Assembly (NCBI GenBank): GCA_035347995.1
Contig: DAOPQD010000125.1
Coordinates: 1 to 8,224 of the forward strand
Direction of reading: 5' to 3'
DNA length: 8,224 nucleotides
DNA from: JAAZNO01 sp012798275
GTDB lineage: Bacteria > Chloroflexota > Anaerolineae > B4-G1 > SLSP01
The notes below the pieces were generated by a model. It worked only from the letters and a program-made list of their open reading frames with translations. It had not been told where the DNA came from and did no database searches. The stretch's first letter is position 1, and every line of letters begins with the position of its first letter. Shown here one piece after another: positions 1 through 5,708 of the stretch. A program made the position numbers and the translations under genes.

Positions 1-56
1 TGCGAGTTGCGAGTTGCGAGTTGCGAGTTGTGAGTTGTGAGTTGCGAGTTGCGAGA
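1..56. repeat. Heptamer tandem array (TGYGAGT)8
   Basis: Eight head-to-tail copies of a 7-bp unit, TGCGAGT, run from the first base of the window. Units five and six read TGTGAGT and the last ends in A instead of T. The array may continue to the left. Its last units can pair with the bases just after it: GAGT at 46-49 plus CGAGAG at 52-57 pair with CTCTCG at 68-73 plus ACTC at 74-77, leaving a two-base bulge. The right arm of that hairpin runs into the start of the first 124-bp repeat copy. No coding sense is apparent. Confidence 0.95.
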
Positions 57-74
57 GACTACGACGACTCTCGA

Positions 75-198
75 CTCACGGTTCGACACGAGCCAACCGC
101 GCTGAAGCGCGTTGTTTGAGGACGTAGCAGCCCCGGGGCCAGGAATTTCTAATCTTATTCGTGAAATTCGGGTTCATTCGGGGCCATTTTTGAAGGAG
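75..198. repeat. 124-bp direct repeat, copy 1
   Basis: This segment recurs 189 bp downstream at 264-387 with only two differences (T82/G271 and T191/C380). It holds a hairpin CGCGC-TGAA-GCGCG (98-111), a GCCCCGGGGC palindrome, a 7-bp stem GAATTTC/GAAATTC (143-149 and 163-169) and three ATTCG pentamers 9-10 bp apart. It ends in a Shine-Dalgarno-like GAAGGAGA, but no gene follows. The next bases form a small CGCCAG-GTG-CTGGCG hairpin (200-214) and a three-codon ORF. It is therefore an orphan copy of the leader that precedes the transporter gene. Confidence 0.95.
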
Positions 199-263
199 AC
201 GCCAGGTGCTGGCGCACATCATCCCAGGATGAAAATGTGAGGCGTGAGTAGCGACGGCGACGG

Positions 264-387
264 CTCACGGGTCGACACGAGCCAACCGCGCTGAAGCGCG
301 TTGTTTGAGGACGTAGCAGCCCCGGGGCCAGGAATTTCTAATCTTATTCGTGAAATTCGGGTTCATTCGGGGCCATTTTCGAAGGAG
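264..387. repeat. 124-bp direct repeat, copy 2 (leader of MFS gene)
   Basis: This is the second copy of the 75-198 segment and it runs directly into the ribosome binding site of the transporter. As RNA it could form a CGCGC/GCGCG hairpin with a TGAA loop (287-300). It could also form a two-tier structure: GCCCC (319-323) with GGGGC (369-373), enclosing GAATTTC (332-338) with GAAATTC (352-358). The GC-rich outer stem closes about 10 bases before AAGGAGG. The copy is preceded by CGTGAG (243-248), which can pair with CTCACG (264-269). I found no convincing sigma-70 promoter inside it. The whole stretch 1-394 carries no gene I can support. Confidence 0.93.
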
Positions 388-388
388 G
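382..388 (+). promoter_or_regulatory. Ribosome binding site fixing the MFS start
   Basis: AAGGAGG lies six bases before ATG 395. A longer in-frame start at 350 lies inside the direct repeat, has no such site, and would add a basic peptide not expected before the first membrane segment. The start at 395 is preferred. Confidence 0.85.
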
Positions 389-394
389 CCTTAC

Positions 395-1864
395 ATGCAG
401 AATCGCACGTTCAAATGGTACGACATGATCACGATCAACGTCTATTACCTGGCGCTGACGATGCTTTCGCAGACGTTGGTGCCCCTGGTGCTGCCGCTCC
501 TCGTCCAGCAATTCGTCGGCGAGACGCAGAAAGCGACCTATCTCGGCACCATCCGGCTCTGGGGCCTGATGGTGGCGCTGTTGGCGCAGGCGTTTTGGGG
601 CATGATCTCGGATCGCAGCACCTCGCGCTGGGGGCGACGGCGTCCCTTCATCCTCGGCGGCACGATAGGTGACTTCATCTTCCTCATCGGCATCGGCCTG
701 ACAGCCGGCCTCTCCGGCCTGACGGGCTTCTGGGTCCTCTTCGTCTGCTACCTGCTGTTGCAACTCTGCACCAATGCCGCGCACGGCGCGACGCAGGGCC
801 TCATCCCCGACCTGGTGCCCGAATCCCAGCGGGGACGTTTCTCCGCCGTCAAGGCCATCTTTGAGGTGCCGCTGCCGGTCATCCTCGTCTCGTTCACCAT
901 CGCCGCCTTCATCAAGGACGGCAATCTGTGGCTGGGGCTGATCACGCTCATGGGCTTCATCGCGGTGAGCACGGCCCTGACGCTGCTCGTCCGCGAGGAG
1001 CCGCTACGCGAGACGCCGCCACCGCTGAACTGGGAGCCTTTCCTGCGGCTGCTGGCGATGACCGCCGCCTTCACTGTGGTCATCCTGGGGATGGGGAGAG
1101 TCGTCGCCTGGCTCGGCGCGGCGTTTGCCGGCATCCAGAGCCCGCTTGGGCTGGGCCTGCTGATGGGCGCAGCGGGACTGCTGGCCATGGCAGTGGCGAG
1201 CGTGCTCGGCGTGTGGGTGAGCGTGCGTCTCTGCGTGGGAGCTGCCAATCAGCGCGAGCATCCCGCCTTCACCTGGTGGGTGATCAATCGCCTGGCGTTC
1301 CTCGTCCCCGCCTTCAGCCTGGCCGGCTTCGCGCTCTACTTCCTGCAGGGACGTCTGAACCTCAGCGCCGAAGCGGCCACGGGTCCCGCCGCCCAGATGA
1401 TGATGTTCGTTGGCGTCTTCGTACTCCTGGCGGCTCTGCCGAGCGGTTGGCTGAGCGACAAGTTCGGGCGCAAGCCCATGGTCGCCCTCAGCGGCGTCCT
1501 CGGCGGCGTCGGGACACTCATCTTGTTGCTGGCGCCCAATCTGACCTTGATCTACGTCGGGGCCTGCATCATCGGCCTGGGGACGGGGATCTTCTACACC
1601 GCCAACTGGGCGCTGGGCACGAGCCTCGTCCCCGACAAAGAGGCCGGGCGCTATCTGGGCATCTCTAACCTGGCGGGGGCCGGCGCCGGCGCCATCGGCA
1701 CCTACATCGGCGGCCCGATCGCCGATTTCTTCACCGTCCACACGCCGCAGACGCCGGGACTGGGATACATCGTCATCTTCGCCATCTACGGCCTGTTGTT
1801 CCTGCTCTCGACGGCCGCGCTCGCCGGGGTGCAGCTCCCCGCGCGACCTGAAGCGCAGAGCTGA
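395..1864 (+). CDS. MFS transporter, GPH/SLC45 sugar-symporter-like
   Basis: A 489-residue integral membrane protein, probably a secondary transporter in the cytoplasmic membrane. Between the second and third hydrophobic segments is SDRSTSRWGRRRPF (72-85), which matches the loop motif of plant sucrose transporters, animal SLC45 and bacterial GPH symporters. The second half has the matching GWLSDKFGRKP (351-361). Other hydrophobic segments lie near 12-38, 52-71, 84-104, 110-130, 158-198, 296-317, 334-350, 364-405, 423-447 and 456-479. Two further ones, near 219-245 and 250-280, sit between the halves and suggest 14 membrane spans rather than 12. A sugar or glycoside substrate with proton or cation coupling is inferred from the motif only. 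The stop is three bases before the next gene, so the two are probably co-transcribed. Family membership is secure; the substrate is unknown. Confidence 0.9.
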   Translation: MQNRTFKWYDMITINVYYLALTMLSQTLVPLVLPLLVQQFVGETQKATYLGTIRLWGLMVALLAQAFWGMISDRSTSRWGRRRPFILGGTIGDFIFLIGIGLTAGLSGLTGFWVLFVCYLLLQLCTNAAHGATQGLIPDLVPESQRGRFSAVKAIFEVPLPVILVSFTIAAFIKDGNLWLGLITLMGFIAVSTALTLLVREEPLRETPPPLNWEPFLRLLAMTAAFTVVILGMGRVVAWLGAAFAGIQSPLGLGLLMGAAGLLAMAVASVLGVWVSVRLCVGAANQREHPAFTWWVINRLAFLVPAFSLAGFALYFLQGRLNLSAEAATGPAAQMMMFVGVFVLLAALPSGWLSDKFGRKPMVALSGVLGGVGTLILLLAPNLTLIYVGACIIGLGTGIFYTANWALGTSLVPDKEAGRYLGISNLAGAGAGAIGTYIGGPIADFFTVHTPQTPGLGYIVIFAIYGLLFLLSTAALAGVQLPARPEAQS

Positions 1865-1867
1865 GCC

Positions 1868-3595
1868 ATGCCGGGCAGTTTCAGCGGTGATTTCGCCGCC
1901 GCCGCCCAAGATTTCATGCGCGCACGGCGGGCGGCGGAGATGGAACGCCTCGTCGCGCGTCTCACCGGGCGGCCCATAGACCTCGTCGCGTATGAAGCGG
2001 TGCGGCAACAGCTGCGCGCCCAACGCCTCGCGCCCCGCGGCCTACACGACGTCCCGCTCGACGCCATCATCGGCAGTGTGGATCGTTACGCCGACTTCAC
2101 CCGCAGCTTCCTGCCCCTGCACGACGGCTACAAAGAACGCTGGGCGCGGGTCAAAATGGCGACGGAGGACATGGCCGGCCTGCCGCCGGTGGAACTTTAC
2201 AAGGTCGGCTCCGCCTATTTCGTCAAGGACGGCCATCATCGCATCTCCGTCGCCCGGCAGCTCGGCGCCACCCACATTCAGGCGTATGTGACCGAAGTGA
2301 ACACGCCCGTGCCCATCACCCCCGATTTGAGGATGGAGGATCTCGTCCTCAAAGGGGAATACGCAGCCTTCCTCGAAGCTACACGCCTGCACGAGACACG
2401 TCCCGACGCCAATCTGGAAGTGACCGTCGCCGGGCGTTATCACGAGCTGGAAAGCCACATTGCCGTGCACCGCTACTTCATGGGCGAAGCGGCACAGCGT
2501 GAGATCCCCTTCCCTGAAGCCGCCGCCCACTGGTACGACACCGTCTATCTGCCCGTCGTGGAAACCATCCGCGAGTACCAGCTGCTTCAGCGTTTCCCCA
2601 AACGCACGGAGGCCGACCTTTACCTCTGGGTCTCGGAGCATCGGGCTGAATTGCAGGCCTCCCTGGGATGGGAGATTGACTACGACGAGGCCGCCTCGCA
2701 TCTGGCGGAAGAGGGAAAAGAAGGGGCCGAACCCCTGGCGCGCTTCGGCGGCTGGCTGCTGGACACCCTGATCCCCGAAGGCCTGGAAAGCGGCCCGCCG
2801 CCGGGTCACTGGCGCGAGACGCTCGACGGCTACTTACCGCTGTTCCGCGATATTCTGGTGCCGCTCTCCGGCACCGAAGAGAGCTGGCAGGCGTTGGAGC
2901 AAGCCCTTGACGTCGCCCGGCGGGAGGGCGGCAGTCGCTTGCGCGGGCTGCACGTGATTGCCGGGGAAAACGCCGGGGGCGACACCGCCGCCTTGCAGGC
3001 GCGCTTCGAGCAACGATGCCAGGAAGCGGGTCTTGCCGGGCAGCTCGTGATCGAAAGGGGGAGCATCGCCCGCACCATCTGCGAGCGCGCCCGGTGGGCG
3101 GACCTGGTCATCGTGAAGCTGGCCCATCCGCCTGGCGAACAGCCTCTCGCCCGGCTGAGCTCTGGTTTTCGCACGCTGATTCGACGCTGTACCACCCCCA
3201 TCCTCGCCGTGCCGCGTCAGGCGCGTCCTTTGGAAAGCGCGCTGCTGGCTTACGATGGCAGCCCCAAGGCCAAAGAAGGGCTCTTCGTCGCCGCCTATCT
3301 GGCCGGACGCTGGGCCATGCCGCTCGTCGTGCTCACCGTCATGGAAAGCGAGCCGCATCTTTCGGAAACGTTGCTGGAGGCGCAACGCTATCTCCACTCC
3401 CGCAACCTGCGCGCCACCTTCGTGGACGACAAAGGGCCGGTCGGCGAGACGATCCTCCGCACGGCCCGCGAGCACGGCTGCGCCCTCATCATCATGGGCA
3501 GCTACGGCCTTAGCCCAGTGGTGGAAGTCGTCCTGGGCAGCACGGTGGATCAAGTACTCCGCGAAAGCCCCCTCCCGATCCTGATCTGCCGCTGA
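1868..3595 (+). CDS. ParB-like/DUF4032-like protein fused to two universal stress domains
   Basis: A 575-residue soluble protein with no signal peptide or membrane segment. Residues about 60-145 look like a ParB-type fold, with FVKDGHHRISVARQLG (118-133) as its signature. Residues about 155-300 contain FPKRTEADLYLW (243-254), which I associate with DUF4032. Two universal stress domains follow: about 326-449, starting RDILVPLSGT, and about 456-575, starting ESALLAYDGSPKA. The second keeps the complete ATP-binding signature G-2X-G-9X-G-S/T, in GSYG (544-547) and GST (557-559). The first has only SSGF at the corresponding place, so it may not bind nucleotide. The start follows the transporter stop by three bases and lacks a strong Shine-Dalgarno, which suggests translational coupling. 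A stress or energy sensor linked to the transporter is an inference; no enzymatic activity can be named. Confidence 0.88.
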   Translation: MPGSFSGDFAAAAQDFMRARRAAEMERLVARLTGRPIDLVAYEAVRQQLRAQRLAPRGLHDVPLDAIIGSVDRYADFTRSFLPLHDGYKERWARVKMATEDMAGLPPVELYKVGSAYFVKDGHHRISVARQLGATHIQAYVTEVNTPVPITPDLRMEDLVLKGEYAAFLEATRLHETRPDANLEVTVAGRYHELESHIAVHRYFMGEAAQREIPFPEAAAHWYDTVYLPVVETIREYQLLQRFPKRTEADLYLWVSEHRAELQASLGWEIDYDEAASHLAEEGKEGAEPLARFGGWLLDTLIPEGLESGPPPGHWRETLDGYLPLFRDILVPLSGTEESWQALEQALDVARREGGSRLRGLHVIAGENAGGDTAALQARFEQRCQEAGLAGQLVIERGSIARTICERARWADLVIVKLAHPPGEQPLARLSSGFRTLIRRCTTPILAVPRQARPLESALLAYDGSPKAKEGLFVAAYLAGRWAMPLVVLTVMESEPHLSETLLEAQRYLHSRNLRATFVDDKGPVGETILRTAREHGCALIIMGSYGLSPVVEVVLGSTVDQVLRESPLPILICR

Positions 3596-3642
3596 CGACG
3601 GACGTGGCCCTCGCGTCTCGCCGCGCTTTCTGCATCAAACGC

Positions 3643-3674
3643 AGACTCCCCCAGGGAAATTCCTGGGGGAGTCT
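3643..3674. terminator. Bidirectional terminator hairpin
   Basis: A perfect 13-bp stem, AGACTCCCCCAGG with CCTGGGGGAGTCT, closes on a six-base loop (3656-3661). It lies 47 bp after the stress-domain gene and 55 bp before the end of the convergent rubrerythrin gene, where a shared terminator is expected. The T-tracts are modest (GTGTTTT a little downstream on +, GCGTTTG on -). A second small hairpin, CCGGC-7-GCCGG, lies at 3689-3705, closer to the rubrerythrin stop. Confidence 0.75.
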
Positions 3675-3729
3675 ATTGGGGTGTTTTCCCGGCCGATCCA
3701 GCCGGTTTCCAATCAGACGGGGCGCACGA

Positions 3730-4230
3730 TCACTCCACAAATTCGAAACGCTCACCCTTGGCGCCGCAAATCGGGCACGTCTCCGGCGGCTCCGGCCCCT
3801 CGTGGGTGTAACCGCAGACCGGGCAGATCCAGTAATCCGCCGGCTCCATCGGCCCCTCAAGATTCGCCAGCGCCTTGCGGAACAGCGCCTCGTGGATCTT
3901 CTCCACTTCCCAGGCCCACGTGAAAGTGCGCAGGGCGTTCTTGTCTTCCGCGGCCTTGGCATCCTTGATGAATTCAGGGTACATCGAGACGACTTCATAA
4001 TTCTCGCCTGCGATGGCTACCTGCAGGTTCTCCGCCGTGGAATTGACCCCGCCCATCGTCTTGAAGTGATTGATGGCGTGGACCGTCTCCGCGGCAGCCG
4101 CTGCACGGAACAGTTTGGCGACCTGCGGATGCCCTGCCGCATCGGCCTCCCGGGAGAACGCCGTATAACGGCGATTCGCCTGGGACTCACCGGCAAACCC
4201 GGCCTGCAAATCTTCCATTACCTTCGACAT
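3730..4230 (-). CDS. rbr: Rubrerythrin
   Basis: A 166-residue cytoplasmic non-heme iron protein. Rubrerythrins reduce hydrogen peroxide to water with electrons passed through their rubredoxin domain, and protect anaerobes or microaerophiles. The four-helix diiron domain has the expected ligand motifs: E15 in GESQANRRY, E48-x-x-H51, E76 and E79 in GENYE, and E110-x-x-H113. The C-terminal rubredoxin-like knuckles CPVCG (136-140) and CPICG (152-156) give a four-cysteine iron site. Length is slightly below that of classical rubrerythrins. The frame stays open upstream to 4293, but AGGAGGT sits six bases before ATG 4230 and the family N-terminus fits there. It ends at the shared hairpin and appears to be a single-gene transcript. 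Confidence 0.95.
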   Translation of the reverse strand: MSKVMEDLQAGFAGESQANRRYTAFSREADAAGHPQVAKLFRAAAAAETVHAINHFKTMGGVNSTAENLQVAIAGENYEVVSMYPEFIKDAKAAEDKNALRTFTWAWEVEKIHEALFRKALANLEGPMEPADYWICPVCGYTHEGPEPPETCPICGAKGERFEFVE

Positions 4231-4242
4231 CGCTCTACCTCC

Positions 4243-4257
4243 TATATCATTTGTATA
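4243..4257. promoter_or_regulatory. PerR/Fur-like dyad upstream of rubrerythrin
   Basis: TATATCA-T-TTGTATA is a 7-1-7 dyad in which five of seven positions per arm are symmetric. It resembles the general form of PerR boxes (TTATAATNATTATAA). It abuts the rubrerythrin Shine-Dalgarno (4237-4243) and covers the proposed -10. Peroxide-responsive control of rubrerythrin by PerR is known in several anaerobes; here it is inferred from one imperfect site. Confidence 0.35.
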
Positions 4258-4280
4258 AAGTGACATGAGCCTCCCGGCAA
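4252..4280 (-). promoter_or_regulatory. Candidate promoter of rubrerythrin
   Basis: On the minus strand, TTGCCG (4275-4280) and TATACA (4252-4257) are 17 bp apart, each matching sigma-70 consensus at four of six positions. Transcription would start near 4245, giving a very short leader. A GC-rich inverted repeat CCCGGC/GCCGGG (4273-4278 and 4295-4300) overlaps the -35. Confidence 0.4.
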
Positions 4281-4373
4281 CATCCACATTCACCGCCGGG
4301 ACGCAGAAAGCCTGGTAAAGACATCAGCACATGAATTCCCCCAAAAGCACCTCCTCGGAAAATAGAGAGCAGT

Positions 4374-4429
4374 GAGCTGTGAGTCGAGAGTTGTCGCAGC
4401 ATTTGCGCATGGGTTGCGGCTCACAACTC
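4374..4429. repeat. Inverted repeat made of heptamer-like arms, after the epimerase gene
   Basis: GAGCTGTGAGTC (4374-4385) and GGCTCACAACTC (4418-4429) pair along 12 positions, ten Watson-Crick and two G-U wobbles in RNA, around a 32-base loop. The arms resemble the TGYGAGT units at the start of the window. The element begins just past the stop of the minus-strand epimerase and is followed on that strand by TCTCTATTTTCC, so it could end that transcript. A separate perfect palindrome, CCCACTAGTGGG (4429-4440), straddles the epimerase stop codon. Confidence 0.6.
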
Positions 4430-4432
4430 CCA

Positions 4433-4828
4433 CTAGTGGGGCTTCTGATACAGCTCCATCAGGACGCCGCGCGTGCTCTTGGGATGGACGAACACGTAGC
4501 GGGTGCCGTTATCGCGCGTGCGAATTTCACCGGTCATGCGGGCGCCCTGTGCTTCCAGCTGCGCCACCGCCGCCTCGAGGTCCTCCACCAACACACAGAG
4601 ATGATGGATGCCCTCGCCACGCTTCTCGATGAACTTGCCAATGCTGTTTTCGGGATCCAGCGGACGCAGCAGCTCAATCTCGGATTCGCCTAGCGGCAGA
4701 CAGGCGATCTCCACACCTTCAAGGGGCACTTCGGTCCGCTCGCTCACTTCCAACCCCAGCGCCCCCTGATAAAACTGCAGCGCGCTTTCCAGGTCATTGA
4801 CAGCAATCGCAATGTGGTGAATGTACAT
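4433..4828 (-). CDS. mce: Methylmalonyl-CoA epimerase
   Basis: A 131-residue protein of the glyoxalase/vicinal-oxygen-chelate fold. It interconverts (2S)- and (2R)-methylmalonyl-CoA, linking propionyl-CoA metabolism to succinyl-CoA through the B12 mutase. Length and order of motifs fit the family: HHIAIAVNDLE near the N-terminus (4-14), EIELLRPL (50-57), FIEKRGEGIHHLCVLVEDLE (66-85), then HPKSTRGVLMELYQ (115-128). Probable metal ligands are H5, H76 and E125; E125 also sits where the family has a catalytic acid. The frame is open to 4906, but GGGGGAG just before ATG 4828 and the family N-terminus favour this start. No mutase or propionyl-CoA carboxylase is in view, so the gene is separated from its pathway here. 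Other chelate-fold enzymes are less likely given the full motif set. Confidence 0.92.
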   Translation of the reverse strand: MYIHHIAIAVNDLESALQFYQGALGLEVSERTEVPLEGVEIACLPLGESEIELLRPLDPENSIGKFIEKRGEGIHHLCVLVEDLEAAVAQLEAQGARMTGEIRTRDNGTRYVFVHPKSTRGVLMELYQKPH

Positions 4829-4918
4829 GGCTCCCCCTGAAATTTTCTCTGTACCCCTGTGATGTCTTTGCGTAAATTTCCCTACTTCACAGCAGCGCTT
4901 TCTCATTCCGATAATTCT

Positions 4919-4946
4919 ACTATACTGAGCTTTGCAGAGACGTCAA
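4919..4946 (-). promoter_or_regulatory. Promoter of the epimerase gene
   Basis: On the minus strand, TTGACG (4941-4946) and TATAGT (4919-4924) match sigma-70 consensus at five of six positions each, with a 16-bp spacer. Start of transcription would be near 4912, leaving a leader of about 84 bases before ATG 4828. This is the best promoter in the window. Confidence 0.75.
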
Positions 4947-4963
4947 GTCACACGCCCCCGCGC

Positions 4964-4992
4964 TTGCACCCTGAAGCAGAGTAAGGTACAAT
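4964..4992 (+). promoter_or_regulatory. Divergent promoter of the three-gene operon
   Basis: TTGCAC (4964-4969) and TACAAT (4987-4992) are spaced 17 bp. The -10 matches consensus at five of six positions and the -35 at three. It faces away from the epimerase promoter, whose -35 is only 17 bp away, so a regulator bound between could affect both. Confidence 0.6.
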
Positions 4993-4997
4993 GCAAG

Positions 4998-5029
4998 GGA
5001 ACATGGACACGTGGGAACGTGCGAACGTA
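4998..5029 (+). repeat. Degenerate octamer tandem repeat in a 5' leader
   Basis: Four adjacent 8-bp units read GGAACATG, GACACGTG, GGAACGTG and CGAACGTA. They begin just after the proposed -10 and so lie in the transcribed leader of the gene at 5052. The unit differs from the heptamer at the window start. Confidence 0.65.
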
Positions 5030-5051
5030 AATGATTCGCTGAGGAGACCGT

Positions 5052-5705
5052 ATGTTTCATGCTGCCGATCGAGTGCTCGTCGGGGTGATCACCGATCCCG
5101 TGGATTTCGCCATTGCGCGGGATCAGGGCTGGTATCGGGTTCCCGTCCGTCACGCGCCGCCATCCGTCATAGACACCGCGGCGCTGGCGTTCTACTTCAC
5201 CGCCGCCTTCGAGGCCGAAAAATGGGCCATTCACTGGTACGCCGAAGTGCGCGGCTATGAGCTGGCCCGGCGGCACGACTTGCTGCCCGCGGAACCGTCT
5301 CATCCCCACGCCGATGAGGTGTACTACAAGCTGCAGCTGGGTCCGCTGATCCGCCGGGAGCCGCCCATCCCCAGCCTGCGCTGGCGACGCATCACTTTCC
5401 TGGAGACGACCTGGGACCGCTTCAACGCGGCGGAGGAGATCAACGATCTCTATGTCTCCGGCGCGGATGGGTTGTACGTCACGCTCAAGGAAAGCGGCTT
5501 CTTCCCAGAACGCGATTACCTGATCCGTGAGGACGAGCTGACGTACACCGCCGACCTGGCCATTCCCTGCCACGAGGGCGTCGTCGCCGTCGTGCTCGAT
5601 GAGCGCCCCGCGCCGGCACATGTCCTGCGCAGTGACAATGCCGAGGTCGTGCGACAGGCCATCACCGCCCACGGAGGTCCGCTCCTCCCGCAGAAACGGA
5701 GTTGA
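5052..5705 (+). CDS. Hypothetical protein, possible PUA-like plus nuclease-like modules
   Basis: A 217-residue soluble protein with GAGGAGA five bases before its ATG. I do not recognise a named family with certainty; it resembles hypothetical proteins I associate with Chloroflexota. Conserved-looking stretches are RVLVGVITDPVDFAIARDQG (7-26), LAFYFTAAFEAEKWAIHWYA (45-64), YYKLQLGPL (91-99), RRITFLETTWDRF (112-124) and AEEINDLY (127-134). The alternation of short strands, with FYFT and WAIHWYAEVRGYE, recalls PUA-like (EVE/ASCH) folds. From 137 on, LYVTLKESGFFPERDYLIRE and YTADLAIPCHEGVVAVVLDE recall the layout of DUF559/Vsr-type endonucleases, but the terminal lysine of the D-(D/E)xK motif is missing. 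Both fold ideas are inference. It leads an operon with a hydrolase (3-bp gap) and an AlkZ-related protein. Confidence 0.85.
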   Translation: MFHAADRVLVGVITDPVDFAIARDQGWYRVPVRHAPPSVIDTAALAFYFTAAFEAEKWAIHWYAEVRGYELARRHDLLPAEPSHPHADEVYYKLQLGPLIRREPPIPSLRWRRITFLETTWDRFNAAEEINDLYVSGADGLYVTLKESGFFPERDYLIREDELTYTADLAIPCHEGVVAVVLDERPAPAHVLRSDNAEVVRQAITAHGGPLLPQKRS

Positions 5706-5708
5706 AGG

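Noticed and set aside
1..387. CRISPR array
   Set aside because: The heptamer array has no spacers, and the 124-bp repeats are only two, too long and too few.
264..387. Known riboswitch class
   Set aside because: Stems are present, but I could not match a conserved core of any named riboswitch; reported only as a structured leader.
350..394. Longer N-terminus for the transporter from ATG 350
   Set aside because: The extra codons lie in the direct repeat, whose first copy does not lead into a gene, and the strong ribosome site is before ATG 395.
1004..2023. 339-codon minus-strand frame across the transporter/stress gene junction
   Set aside because: Antisense to two well-supported genes. The product is rich in G, R, E and Q with no motif and no ribosome site considered convincing.
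3604..4263. 219-codon plus-strand frame over the rubrerythrin gene
   Set aside because: It runs through the terminator hairpin and opposite a gene with all diiron and rubredoxin ligands.
4231..4293. Rubrerythrin start at 4293
   Set aside because: It would include the promoter-like and Shine-Dalgarno sequences in the coding region. The family N-terminus fits ATG 4230.
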